Positions 46,304 to 55,554 of a DNA stretch of 64,000 nt are shown here, piece after piece. Below the pieces are notes generated by a model. That model ran no database searches and was not told the origin of the DNA. It saw nothing but the letters and a program-made list of their open reading frames with translations. A program made the position numbers and the translations under genes. The stretch's first letter is position 1. Each line of letters opens with the position of its first letter. Origin of the DNA: Agrococcus jejuensis (lineage in GTDB: Bacteria; Actinomycetota; Actinomycetes; Actinomycetales; Microbacteriaceae); the NCBI RefSeq assembly GCF_007679035.1, contig NZ_VEFR01000005.1, forward strand, positions 124,001 to 188,000, written 5' to 3'.

Positions 46304-48637
46304 CTACGCCTCCTCGTCGGTGCCCTTCGTGCGCAGGCGCGCGACGAGGCCGGCGCCGATCGCGACGGCGGCGGATGCGCCTGCGACGAGGGGCGCGAGC
46401 AGCGGGCCACCCGTCTGCGGCAGCGATCCCGAGCCGCCCGAGCCGCCGGCGCCCGCGCCGCCGGTGGGTGCGGTCGAGCCCGACGGGCTCACGCCGTCGG
46501 TCGGGGAGGGCACGATCGTCGGCGGCACGCTCGGGCCGCCCGACGACGGCGGCACCGAGGGCTGCGGCTCAGAGGGCTCCGGGCTCGGCTCGACCGGGAT
46601 CGGCAGCACCTGCACGACCGTCGGGCGCGGGCCGTGGAAGGTGCCGTCGACGCCCGTCGCGCCGGCGGGCGCGTAGTCGGGCCACAGCGACGACGGCGTC
46701 GCGAACAGGCCGTCCTCGCCCGGGTGCTGCACCGCGACGAACACGTGCCACTCGTCGTCGTGGATGACGGGGCCGCACGTCTCCGACTCCACCGGCACCG
46801 AGAGGAACTGCTCGACGAGGCCGCGCTGCGCGCCCTCGAGCCGCACGCGGAAGAGGCCGTCGTTGTAGCCGATGCCGTCGGGAGCCCCGTCGGTCGACAC
46901 CCACAGGTTGCCCTCGGAGTCGAACGCGAGGTTGTCGGGGCACGAGATCGGCGACACCTGGTCGACGGGGAAGCCTGCGAAGTACGTCTGGTCGCCCTGC
47001 GCAGGGTCGCCGCAGAGCATGAGGATGCTCCAGCGGAACGTCGTGCCGGTGTGGTCGCCGCCGTCCTCGGCGATCTCGATGACGTGGCCGTCGCGGTTCT
47101 GCGTGCGCGGGTTCGCCTCGTCGGCGACCGCGTTCGTGCCGACGCCGCGGTTCGAGTTGTTCGTGCACGCGACGTAGATGAGGCCCGTGATCGGGTTCGG
47201 CTCCACGTCCTCGCAGCGGTCCATCTTCGTCGCGCCCACGAGGTCGGCGGCGCCGCGCGTGTTCACGAGCACCTCGTCGACCGCCCAGCCGGTCACCTGC
47301 GACTCGCCGCCGACGACGAGCGGCAGCCACCGGCCGACGCCGTCGAAGGCGCCGTCGGAGGGCAGGGTGCCCGAGCCGTCGATCTCGACGGTCGAGTTGC
47401 CCTCGAACTGCGCGACGTAGAGGTCGCCGGTCTCGAGCAGCGTCATGTTCGACGCGCGGTCGCCCTCGACGTACGTGCCTGCCGAGACGAACTTGTAGAG
47501 GTAGTCGAAGCGCTCGTCGTCGCCCATGTACGCGGCGACGCGACCGTTGGCGGCGACGTGCACGTTGGCGCCCTCGTGCTTCATGCGGCCCATGGCCGTG
47601 TGCTTGCGCGGCGTGGAGGCGGGGTCGAACGGGTCGATCTCGACGATCCAGCCGAAGCGGTTGGCCTCGTTCTCGTAGCCCGGGGTGCGGGTGTCGAAGC
47701 GCGGGTCGTCGAGCTCCCAGCCGCGCGCGGTCGTCGGCGACGTGAGCCCGTAGCGGCGGTCGGCGGCCGTGGCGCCGGCGGCGGCGAAGTAGCCGTTGAA
47801 GTTCTCCTCGCCCGACAGGATCGTGCCCCACGGCGTCGTGCCGCCCGCGCAGTTGCCGAGGGTGCCGAGCGCGACGCGACCCGTCGGGTCGGCGACGGTC
47901 TGCAGCAGCGGCGAGCCCGCGGCGGGGCCGGTGATGGCGTAGGGGGTGTCGTCGAGGAAGCGACGGTTGCGGGCGGCGCCCACGACGGGCTCCCACGCCT
48001 CGGCGTCGCTGCCGCGCGTGAGCTCGACGACCGAGAGGCCGTGGGCGGCGCGGCCGACGGCGCGCACGCGGGCGGGGTCCTCGGCGATCTGCGCGGCCGG
48101 GAACATGATGGGCTCGTTCGTGTACTCGTGGTTCACGAACAGCAGCGCCGTCGTCGCGTCGATGCGCAGGATGTCGGTGTAGTCGCAGTTGTAGCCGAAC
48201 TGGCGGCGCTGCTTCGCCTCCGTCTGATCGAGCGCGTCGAAGGCGGGGGAGTCGAGGAAGAGCGGGTCGCCCCAGCGCAGGATGGGCTGGTAGGTGAATC
48301 CCTCGGGCACGGTGAGCTCGTCGACCGTCGCCGCGACCGGCGCGATGGGCGTGAAGCCGAACGCGGCGCCGGGCACGGGAGCGGCGGCCTGCGCGGGCGC
48401 CGCAGCGCCGATGGCCTGGGTCGTGAGGAGCGCGACGGTGCCGGCGACGCCGGCGCCCAGCAGGGTGCGGCGCGAGAGCTCGGCGTCGATGATGTCGCGC
48501 AGGTACGCGTTGCGCGACGTGTTGCACACGTCGCCGAGGCACGCGTTCGCGCACTTCAGCTGGCACGTGACGGCACTGCGCTTGCCGCGCACGTGCGCAG
48601 CCATCGGCAGCAGTGGACGGCGTTCGACATCGACCAT
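46304..48637 (-). CDS. phoX: PhoX family (DUF839) alkaline phosphatase, LPQTG-anchored
   Basis: A 777-residue exported enzyme. An N-terminal region with four cysteines (C25, C29, C33, C38) precedes a twin-arginine motif SRRTLLGAG at 55-63, the usual actinobacterial PhoX arrangement. The beta-propeller domain shows WGTILSGEENFNGYF, GRMKHEGANVHV, YMGDDERFDYLYKF and CPDNLAFDSEGNLWV. PhoX enzymes use Ca and Fe to release phosphate from esters. A Pro/Ser linker ends in LPQTG (~739-743), a membrane segment and a charged tail, so it is wall-anchored. ATG 48637 follows GGAGGGGG. Confidence 0.93.
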   Translation of the reverse strand: MVDVERRPLLPMAAHVRGKRSAVTCQLKCANACLGDVCNTSRNAYLRDIIDAELSRRTLLGAGVAGTVALLTTQAIGAAAPAQAAAPVPGAAFGFTPIAPVAATVDELTVPEGFTYQPILRWGDPLFLDSPAFDALDQTEAKQRRQFGYNCDYTDILRIDATTALLFVNHEYTNEPIMFPAAQIAEDPARVRAVGRAAHGLSVVELTRGSDAEAWEPVVGAARNRRFLDDTPYAITGPAAGSPLLQTVADPTGRVALGTLGNCAGGTTPWGTILSGEENFNGYFAAAGATAADRRYGLTSPTTARGWELDDPRFDTRTPGYENEANRFGWIVEIDPFDPASTPRKHTAMGRMKHEGANVHVAANGRVAAYMGDDERFDYLYKFVSAGTYVEGDRASNMTLLETGDLYVAQFEGNSTVEIDGSGTLPSDGAFDGVGRWLPLVVGGESQVTGWAVDEVLVNTRGAADLVGATKMDRCEDVEPNPITGLIYVACTNNSNRGVGTNAVADEANPRTQNRDGHVIEIAEDGGDHTGTTFRWSILMLCGDPAQGDQTYFAGFPVDQVSPISCPDNLAFDSEGNLWVSTDGAPDGIGYNDGLFRVRLEGAQRGLVEQFLSVPVESETCGPVIHDDEWHVFVAVQHPGEDGLFATPSSLWPDYAPAGATGVDGTFHGPRPTVVQVLPIPVEPSPEPSEPQPSVPPSSGGPSVPPTIVPSPTDGVSPSGSTAPTGGAGAGGSGGSGSLPQTGGPLLAPLVAGASAAVAIGAGLVARLRTKGTDEEA

Positions 48638-48781
48638 GGGAGCCCCCTCCTCGGTGCGCCCCGACCCGAGCGGCCCAGCGCACCCGATCACGGAACCGTC
48701 AGGAGGTGGCCAGCAGGTGTCGCGGCGGTGGCGTGACGGGGGATGCGGCGCGTCGCGCGGGCGAACGTCCCGAACGATCGG
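48638..48781 (-). promoter_or_regulatory. Upstream region of phoX
   Basis: 144 bases between the monooxygenase gene's stop and the phoX start. I see the phoX ribosome site but no clear direct-repeat PHO-box and no hairpin. Confidence 0.3.
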
Positions 48782-50101
48782 TCAGGAGCCGAGGAGGTTC
48801 GCCCGCAGGCCGCGATCGTCGAGCTCACGCCTGAGGATCCCTCGCCGGCGGAGGATGGGCACGAGCTCGTCGAGCGTGCGGTGCACCGTGACGGGGTGCA
48901 GGTCGCCCCAGAGCAGGAATCCGTCGTTGTCGACCTCCTCGCCGAGCTGCTCGATGCGGTCGGCGAGCTCCTCGGCGGTGCCGACGAGGCCCGTGCCGTC
49001 GCCCGTGCGGCGCAGGCGGGCCAGGCCGGCGAGCAGCACCCGCAACGGCGTCGTCGCGGCGTCGTGCTCGCCGACGAGGCGTGCGATCGAGCCGTGCGAG
49101 ACGTGGTCGCCGAACGTGCCCGGCGGGATGGGCGCGTCGAGGTCGAGCGATGCGAGGTCGGTCTCGAGGTCGCTCGACTGCTTGCGGGCGAGCTGCACGA
49201 TCGTCGCGTCGTCGGGGTTCGCCGAGGCGCGCACGATGCGGTCGGCCTCCTCGGCGCTCGGCGTGATCGTCGGCTGGATCGCGAACAGGATGCGGATGTC
49301 GTCGGCCGTGCGCCCGGCCGCGATCGCCGCGTCGTGGATGCGCTGCCGGTAGGCGCGCAGCGCCGACGCCTCGAGCGGGGCGAGCGCGAGCTGCACGTCG
49401 GAGTGCGCGCCCGCGAACCCGAGCCCGCGACCGGATCCGCCCGGCGACACGACGAGGGGCTCGCCGTCGGTGAAGGGCACGGCGTTGAGCGGTCCGTCGA
49501 ACGCGAAGTGCTCGCCGCGGTGCTGCACGCGCTCGAGCCGCGAGCCGTCGACGTAGACGCCCGAGCCGACGTCGGCGACGAGCGCATCCTCCGGCCATGA
49601 GCGCCACAGCGCGCGCACGCCCGTGAGCCACTCCTCGGCACGGTCGTAGGCGGCGTCGTGGCCGAGGGGAGCGGCGGCGCCGAAGTGGCGGGCGCTGCCG
49701 GTGTCGGTGACGACGTTGACGCCGAGGCGGTGGCCCGAGAGATGCTGCAGCGTCGACAGCTGCCGCGCGGCGGTGTACGGCGGCAGCGCCGCCGGGTTGA
49801 TCGTGGGCGCGATGCCGATCGCGCGCGTCGCCTCGAAGAGGTACGGCGCCAGCAGCAGCGGGTCGAGCTTGGGGCCGCCGAACGCGTGGCGCACGCGCAG
49901 GTCGAGGGTCTCGGGGCTGCCGAGCGACGGTGCGTCCTCGATGACGAGCAGCTCGACGCTCGCCTGCTCGAGCTCGCGCACCGACTGGCGGTACAGCGCG
50001 GGCGACGTCCAGCGGTAGTCCCAGTCGAGGTACGGATGCCCCCAGCCGTGCGGTCCGAAGCCGCGGGCGAGGAACCAGCCCAGGTGCTGCTGCCGCGTCA
50101 T
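48782..50101 (-). CDS. LLM-class flavin monooxygenase, NtaA/SnaA/DszA type
   Basis: A 439-residue FMNH2-dependent monooxygenase of the luciferase-like superfamily. LDLRVRHAFGGPKLDPLLLAPYLFEAT, HLSGHRLGVNVVTD and FGxxxxLGHDAAYDRAEEWL match the ~440-residue NtaA/SnaA/DszA/DmoA group that oxidises aminopolycarboxylates, dimethylsulfide or thiophene-type sulfur compounds. It needs a separate flavin reductase, not seen adjacent. ATG 50101 overlaps the stop of the sulfhydrylase-like gene (ATGA), so the two are translationally coupled, which favours a sulfur substrate. Confidence 0.9.
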   Translation of the reverse strand: MTRQQHLGWFLARGFGPHGWGHPYLDWDYRWTSPALYRQSVRELEQASVELLVIEDAPSLGSPETLDLRVRHAFGGPKLDPLLLAPYLFEATRAIGIAPTINPAALPPYTAARQLSTLQHLSGHRLGVNVVTDTGSARHFGAAAPLGHDAAYDRAEEWLTGVRALWRSWPEDALVADVGSGVYVDGSRLERVQHRGEHFAFDGPLNAVPFTDGEPLVVSPGGSGRGLGFAGAHSDVQLALAPLEASALRAYRQRIHDAAIAAGRTADDIRILFAIQPTITPSAEEADRIVRASANPDDATIVQLARKQSSDLETDLASLDLDAPIPPGTFGDHVSHGSIARLVGEHDAATTPLRVLLAGLARLRRTGDGTGLVGTAEELADRIEQLGEEVDNDGFLLWGDLHPVTVHRTLDELVPILRRRGILRRELDDRGLRANLLGS

Positions 50102-51396
50102 GCCGACGCCACCCGCAGCGCGCGGTCGAGGTCGCGCACGAGGTCGGCGACGTCCTCGATGCCGATCGACACGCGCAGCGTGCCGGGCTCGATGCCCGCG
50201 AGCCCCAGCTCGGCCTCGGTGCGCTGCGTGTGGCTCGTCGTGCGCGGATGCAGGATGAGCGAGCGCACGTCGCCGAGATGCGTCATGGGCGTGAAGAGCG
50301 CCAGGGCGTCGACGAGCCGACGCGCGGCCGCCTCGCCGCCGTGCACCGTGAACGCGAAGACGGAGCCCTGGCCCCGCGGCAAGTAGCGGTCGGCGAGCGC
50401 GCGGTACGGGCTCGACGGCAGCCCCGAGTAGTCGACGGAGGCGACGGCCGGGTGCTCGTGGAGGAACCTCGCGATGGCCAGCGCGTTCGCCGACTGCCGC
50501 TCGACGCGCAACGAGAGCGTCTCGATGCCCTGGCCGATGAGGAACGCGTTGAGCGGCGAGATCGTGGGTCCGAAGCGCACGGCGACGCTGTCGCGGATGT
50601 GCGCGATGCGCGCGAGCGGTCCGTGGCGGTCGACGCGGCTCGGCCCGCCGACACGGCTCGGCGCCGTGAGGTGCGGGTAGAGGTGGCCCGAGCGCGTCGC
50701 GTCGAACGTGCCCGCATCCACGACCGCGCCGCCCAGCACGGCGCCCTGGCCGGCGAGGAACTTGCTCGCGGAGTGCACGACGAGGTCGGCGCCGTGCTCG
50801 ATGGGGCGCAGCAGGTACGGCGTCGCGAGCGTCGAGTCGACGACCACGGCGATGCCGCGCTCGTGCGCGACGTCGGCGATCGCCTGCAGGTCGGGGAGGT
50901 CGTTGCGCGGGTTCGGGATGGCCTCGAGCAGCACCGCGCGCGTCTCGGGCCGGATGGCCGCGCGCCACGCGGCGGGATCGTTGCCCGCGACGAAGTCGGT
51001 CGTGACCCCGAGACGCGCGAGCTCCTCGAGCAGCAGGCCGCGCGTGCCCTCGTACATGCTCGCGCCCGCGAGCACGTGGTCGCCGGCGCCGACGAGGCCC
51101 AGCAGCGCGACGACGATCGCCGCCTGGCCGCTGCCGACGAGCACGGCGTCGGCGCCGCCCTCGAGGTCGGCGATGCGCCGCTCGACGGCCGTGACCGTGG
51201 GGTTCGCGACGCGCGTGTACGAGTAGCCGTCGCCGGTGCGGAAGTGCTCGGCGGACTCGTCGAACGCGTCGAACGGGAAGCCGGCGGTCATGTAGAGCGG
51301 CGTCGTGCGGCTGCGCACGGGCTCGGCGACCTCGATGGGCTGCAGCTGACGGGTCGCGAAGCCGAGGTCGGTGGCGGCGGTCGTGCGGCGGAGCAT
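50098..51396 (-). CDS. O-acetylhomoserine sulfhydrylase-like PLP enzyme
   Basis: A 432-residue Cys/Met-metabolism PLP enzyme. The PLP lysine is Lys212 in VHSASKFLAGQG; YSYTRVANPTVTAVERRIADLEGGADAV and EAIPNPRNDLPDL are typical of the MetY/O-acetylhomoserine aminocarboxypropyltransferase branch, which makes homocysteine from O-acetylhomoserine and sulfide. The gene is first in a two-gene unit with the flavin monooxygenase; the pair suggests release and capture of reduced sulfur. A MetY role is inferred; cystathionine lyase-type activity cannot be excluded. Confidence 0.87.
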   Translation of the reverse strand: MLRRTTAATDLGFATRQLQPIEVAEPVRSRTTPLYMTAGFPFDAFDESAEHFRTGDGYSYTRVANPTVTAVERRIADLEGGADAVLVGSGQAAIVVALLGLVGAGDHVLAGASMYEGTRGLLLEELARLGVTTDFVAGNDPAAWRAAIRPETRAVLLEAIPNPRNDLPDLQAIADVAHERGIAVVVDSTLATPYLLRPIEHGADLVVHSASKFLAGQGAVLGGAVVDAGTFDATRSGHLYPHLTAPSRVGGPSRVDRHGPLARIAHIRDSVAVRFGPTISPLNAFLIGQGIETLSLRVERQSANALAIARFLHEHPAVASVDYSGLPSSPYRALADRYLPRGQGSVFAFTVHGGEAAARRLVDALALFTPMTHLGDVRSLILHPRTTSHTQRTEAELGLAGIEPGTLRVSIGIEDVADLVRDLDRALRVASA

Positions 51397-51436
51397 GCGT
51401 CATGCTGACACGCGCGGAGGCCCGCCCGACGTCGTG

Positions 51437-51937
51437 CTACGTCCCGTGACGCGGCGGCGCGGGCAGGTCCTCGGCGTAGGCGCGCACCGAGCGCCGATAC
51501 GACGGCAGCTCGGGCTCGAGCGCCTCGACGAGCAGGCGCACCGCCTCGCCGCTGCGACCCGCGTCGTGCAGGGCGAGGGCGAGGAAGATCGCGCGAGCGT
51601 CTCCGACGGCGTCGTGGTCGGGCGCGTGCGCCAGCACCTCGATCGCCTCGTCGACGCGGCCCAGGTTGCGCAGCGTGGACCCGTGCTGGATCGCGAGGCG
51701 CGCCGCACGCTCGTCGTCGAGGCCGAGCTCGAGGGCGCGCCGGTAGTGGGCGGCGGCGACCTCCTCCATGCCGAGGGCGTCGAACACGCCGCCCAGCTCG
51801 AACGGCCCGCGAGCGTCCCCGGGTCCGAGCTCGGCGATGAGCACCCGCATCTGCCGGATCATCTCCTGCGGGCGATCCTCGTCGAGCGCAGCCCAGAACG
51901 CGTCGATGCGCGCCTGCCAGTCGGTCATGTCCGTCAC
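51437..51937 (-). CDS. Tetratricopeptide-repeat protein
   Basis: A 166-residue all-helical protein with about three TPR-like units (for example GPFELGGVFDALGMEEVAAAHYRRALELG and AARLAIQHGSTLRNLGRVDEAIEVLAHA). It resembles small TPR proteins of actinobacteria with no known role. GTG 51937 overlaps the stop of the prolyl oligopeptidase gene (GTGA); ATG 51928 three codons later is the alternative. It is probably co-translated with that peptidase. Confidence 0.8.
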   Translation of the reverse strand: MTDMTDWQARIDAFWAALDEDRPQEMIRQMRVLIAELGPGDARGPFELGGVFDALGMEEVAAAHYRRALELGLDDERAARLAIQHGSTLRNLGRVDEAIEVLAHAPDHDAVGDARAIFLALALHDAGRSGEAVRLLVEALEPELPSYRRSVRAYAEDLPAPPRHGT

Positions 51938-54000
51938 GCGACCGCGTCGACGGCGAGCCCCGCATGGTGCGCGGCGAACGCCAGCTGGTCGGCGAACTCG
52001 AGCGCCGCCGCATCCTTGGGCTTGCCCATGCCGTGTCCGGCGCGCGTGTCGATCGACAGCAGGATCGGCGCGTCCGAGCCGCTCGTCGCCTGCGCGCGCT
52101 GCAGCTCGGCCGCGAACTTGAACGAGTGGGCGGGCACGACGCGGTCGTCGTGGTCGCCCGTCGTCACGAGCGTCGGCGGGTAGGCGACGCCCTCGCGGAT
52201 GGCGTGCAGCGGCGAGTAGGCGGCGAGCGCCGGGAACTCGGCGGCGTCGTCGGGGTCGCCGTAGTCGCTCGTCCACGCCCAGCCGATCGTGAAGCGGTGG
52301 AAGCGCAGCATGTCGAGCACGCCGACGCCCGGCAGCACCGCCGCCCACAGCTCGGGACGCTGCGTGAGCGCGGCACCGGCGAGCAGGCCGCCGTTCGAGC
52401 GCCCGTGCAGCGCGAGCTGCTCGGGCGTCGTGACGCCCGTGGCGACGAGGTGCTCGGCGATCGCGTAGAGGTCGTCGAAGACCTGCTGCTTGCGCGCCTT
52501 CGTGCCCTGCTTGTGCCAGTCGGAGCCGAACTCGCCGCCGCCGCGCAGGTTGGGCACCACGAGCACGCCGCCCGCATCCACCCATGCGGCGAGCACGGCG
52601 CGGAAGCCGGGGTTCATGGGGATGTTGAAGCCGCCGTACGCCCAGATGAGCGTGGGGCGCGGTGCCGAGCCGTCGTCGTCGGCGGGGCGCACGACGAACG
52701 CGGGCACCTCGGCGCCGTCGGTGCTCGTGGCGCGGATGCGGGTGGTCGTGGCGTCGGGCGCCGGGGGGCCGGGCGTGAGCAGCGTGCGGTGCGAGACCAG
52801 GGTCGGGCCGTGCGTCTCGACGACGTGCCGCGTGCCGCGGTCGACGAACGACGACGTCGTGACGAAGACCGTCGACGAGGTGGCGCGGGCGCTGAGGCCC
52901 GTGAGGCTCACGCCGTCGCCGATCGGCACGGCATCGCCCAGGGTGCCGTCGTTCGCGGCGAGCTGCACGCGATGCGACGCGTCGTGCGAGTACTCCAGCA
53001 CGAGGCCGTGCTCGGTGAGCGAGGCGCCCAGCAGCACGTCCGTCTCGTGCTCGGCGATCACGGTCGAGCGCTCGCCCGAGACCAGGTCGAAGGCGTCGAG
53101 GCGGTAGCGCGGCGCGCCCTCGTCGGTCACGAAGAGCAGCAGGCCGTCGCGCACGCCGATGGCGTTGCGCTCGACGTCGTGCCCCGCGACGAGCTGGCGC
53201 AGCGCCGTGACGGGCTCGTCGTGCCTGCGCACGTGCAGGTCGTTGCCGCTCGAGGCGCCCGTGTCGGTCTGCAGCACGAACCAGTCGTCGTCGCGCGGCC
53301 AGTGGCGAGCGAAGAGCCGCGGCTCGTCGGGGCGCGAGAAGAGCACGGCATCCGTCTCGGGGTCGTCGCCGACGACGTGCACCATGAGGCGGCCGGCGCC
53401 CATCTCGTCGGTGAGGCCGTTGCCGTCCGGCGCGTCGTAGCGCCAGTACGTGAACGAGCGGCCGTCGGGCAGCCAGACCGGCTGGTTCCACTTCGTCCAG
53501 GGGATCTCGTCGGCGAGGTCGAGACCCGTCACGACGTCGCGCACCTTGAGGATGCGCCAGTCCGAGCCGCCGTCGGCCACGCCGTAGGCGAGCAGGTGGC
53601 CATCGGGGCTGAGGGATGCCGTCGTCACCGACACGGTGCCGTCGGCGGAGAGCAGGTTGGCGTCGAGCACGACGCGTGCGTCCTCGAGCGCATCGACGAA
53701 GTCGGCGACCGTGAGCACGTCCTGGTTCTGGCCGTCGTTGCGCCACGCGAAGACGCGGCCGCCGCGCTCGAACGGGCATCCTCGGGTCGGGGCGCCGAGC
53801 AGGGCCGTCACGCGAGCGCGGAACGCGTCGCGGGCGGGGAGCGCGGCGAGCACGGGCTCGGCGAACGCGTTCTGCGCGGCGACGAACGCGGCGGTCTCCT
53901 CGGAGTCCGCATCCTCGAGCCACCGATACGGATCGGCGACGCGCACCCCGTGCAGCTCGTCGACCGTCTCGGAACGCCTCACGGCAGGGTACGCACGCAT
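51934..54000 (-). CDS. Prolyl oligopeptidase family serine peptidase (S9A)
   Basis: A 688-residue enzyme: N-terminal DPYRWLEDADSEE motif, a beta-propeller (about 70-410) and a C-terminal hydrolase domain. The catalytic triad is readable as Ser535 (HGRSNGG), Asp619 (GDHDDRVVPAHSFK) and His656 (RAGHGMGK). There is no signal peptide, so it is cytoplasmic and cleaves short peptides after proline. ATG 54000 gives the usual N-terminus; GTG 54009 is in frame. It is coupled to the TPR gene downstream. Confidence 0.93.
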   Translation of the reverse strand: MRAYPAVRRSETVDELHGVRVADPYRWLEDADSEETAAFVAAQNAFAEPVLAALPARDAFRARVTALLGAPTRGCPFERGGRVFAWRNDGQNQDVLTVADFVDALEDARVVLDANLLSADGTVSVTTASLSPDGHLLAYGVADGGSDWRILKVRDVVTGLDLADEIPWTKWNQPVWLPDGRSFTYWRYDAPDGNGLTDEMGAGRLMVHVVGDDPETDAVLFSRPDEPRLFARHWPRDDDWFVLQTDTGASSGNDLHVRRHDEPVTALRQLVAGHDVERNAIGVRDGLLLFVTDEGAPRYRLDAFDLVSGERSTVIAEHETDVLLGASLTEHGLVLEYSHDASHRVQLAANDGTLGDAVPIGDGVSLTGLSARATSSTVFVTTSSFVDRGTRHVVETHGPTLVSHRTLLTPGPPAPDATTTRIRATSTDGAEVPAFVVRPADDDGSAPRPTLIWAYGGFNIPMNPGFRAVLAAWVDAGGVLVVPNLRGGGEFGSDWHKQGTKARKQQVFDDLYAIAEHLVATGVTTPEQLALHGRSNGGLLAGAALTQRPELWAAVLPGVGVLDMLRFHRFTIGWAWTSDYGDPDDAAEFPALAAYSPLHAIREGVAYPPTLVTTGDHDDRVVPAHSFKFAAELQRAQATSGSDAPILLSIDTRAGHGMGKPKDAAALEFADQLAFAAHHAGLAVDAVA

Positions 54001-54027
54001 GTCCCCCACCCTGCCAGAAACAGGAAT

Positions 54028-54071
54028 GAGGTTCTCGGCCGCTCGTGACGTCGAGAGCGGCCGAGAACCTC
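54028..54071 (-). terminator. Hairpin terminator after fumC
   Basis: A perfect 17-bp stem (GAGGTTCTCGGCCGCTC and complement) with a 10-base loop, 17 bases past the fumC stop and just before the oligopeptidase start. Confidence 0.85.
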
Positions 54072-54088
54072 GAAGATCTCGCGGGGTG

Positions 54089-55492
54089 CTACTTGGCGAC
54101 GCCCGGGTGCGTCATCGAGAGCAGGTCGAGCGCCTTGTCGAGGTCGGCCTCCGTGAGCTCGCCGCGCTCGACGTAGCCGAGGTCGATCACGGCCTCGCGC
54201 ACCGTGATGCCGGCCTTCACCGAGTGCTTCGCGATCTTCGCGGCTGCCTCGTAGCCGATGAGGCGGTTGAGCGGCGTCACGATCGACGGGCTCATGCCCG
54301 CGAGCGCAGCGGCGCGCTCGACGTTGGCCTCGAGGCCGTCGATCGTCTTGTCGGCGAGCACGCGCGACGCGTTCGACAGCAGGCGGATCGACTCGAGCAG
54401 CGCGGTGCCCATGACGGGGATCTGCACGTTGAGCTCGAACGAGCCCGAGGCGCCCGACCATGCGACGGTCGCGTCGTTGCCGATGACGCGTGCGCACACC
54501 ATGAGCACGGCCTCGGGCACGACGGGGTTGACCTTGCCCGGCATGATCGACGAGCCGGGCTGCAGGTCGGGGATCGCGAGCTCGCCGAGCCCCGTGTTCG
54601 GGCCGGAGCCCATCCACCGCAGGTCGTTGCAGATCTTCGTGAGCGACACCGCGATCGTGCGCAGCGCGCCCGACGCCTCGACGAGGCCGTCGCGGTTCGC
54701 CTGCGCCTCGAAGTGGTCGCGCGCCTCGGTGATCGGCAGGCCCGAGGATGCGGCGAGCTCGGCGATGACCTGCTCGGGGAAGCCGAGCGGCGTGTTGATG
54801 CCTGTGCCGACGGCCGTGCCGCCCTGGGGCACCTCGGCGACGCGGGGGAGCGCGGCCTGGATGCGCTCGATGCCGTACCGCACCTGTGCGGCGTAGCCGC
54901 CGAACTCCTGGCCGAGCGTCACGGGCGTCGCGTCCATGAGGTGCGTGCGGCCGGGCTTGACGGCGTCCTTCCACAGCGCGGCCTTCGCCTCGAGGGCCGC
55001 GCTGAGGTGCTCGAGCGCGGGGATGGCCTGCTCGATGAGCGCGCCGGTGACGGCCACGTGCACCGAGGTGGGGAAGACGTCGTTCGACGACTGCGACGCG
55101 TTGACGTGGTCGTTGGGGTGCACCGCCGAGCCGCGGTGCGTCGTCGCGAGGGTCGCGAGCACCTCGTTCATGTTCATGTTCGACGACGTGCCCGAGCCGG
55201 TCTGGTAGGTGTCGACGGGGAACTGGTCGTGGTGCGCGCCGCCCACGATCTCGTCGGCGGCGGCCACGATCGCGTCGGCGACGTCGGCGTCGAGGATGCC
55301 CAGGCTCTTGTTGGCGATGGCGGCGGCGCGCTTGATGCGCGCGAGCGCGACGATCTGCGCGGGCTCGAGGCCGGAGCCCGAGATGGGGAAGTTCTCGACG
55401 GCGCGCTGCGTCTGCGCGGCGTACAGCGCGTCGACGGGCACGCGCACCTCGCCCATCGTGTCGTGCTCGATCCGGTACTCGGTCATGCTCAT
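54089..55492 (-). CDS. fumC: Class II fumarate hydratase
   Basis: A 467-residue homotetrameric TCA-cycle enzyme interconverting fumarate and malate. Active-site segments are [27 protein letters not shown] and the signature [10 protein letters not shown] at 313-322. It is iron-free, unlike class I fumarases. ATG 55492 was chosen; a second ATG two codons later is possible. It is the last gene of the leftward xseB-DUF4245-fumC run and ends at the 54028-54071 hairpin. Confidence 0.97.
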   Translation of the reverse strand: MSMTEYRIEHDTMGEVRVPVDALYAAQTQRAVENFPISGSGLEPAQIVALARIKRAAAIANKSLGILDADVADAIVAAADEIVGGAHHDQFPVDTYQTGSGTSSNMNMNEVLATLATTHRGSAVHPNDHVNASQSSNDVFPTSVHVAVTGALIEQAIPALEHLSAALEAKAALWKDAVKPGRTHLMDATPVTLGQEFGGYAAQVRYGIERIQAALPRVAEVPQGGTAVGTGINTPLGFPEQVIAELAASSGLPITEARDHFEAQANRDGLVEASGALRTIAVSLTKICNDLRWMGSGPNTGLGELAIPDLQPGSSIMPGKVNPVVPEAVLMVCARVIGNDATVAWSGASGSFELNVQIPVMGTALLESIRLLSNASRVLADKTIDGLEANVERAAALAGMSPSIVTPLNRLIGYEAAAKIAKHSVKAGITVREAVIDLGYVERGELTEADLDKALDLLSMTHPGVAK

Positions 55493-55554
55493 CGGCCTCT
55501 CTGCTCGGTGGTCTCAGGGTGCCGCGCCGCAGCGCGGTGGTTCGGGGGAGCCCG

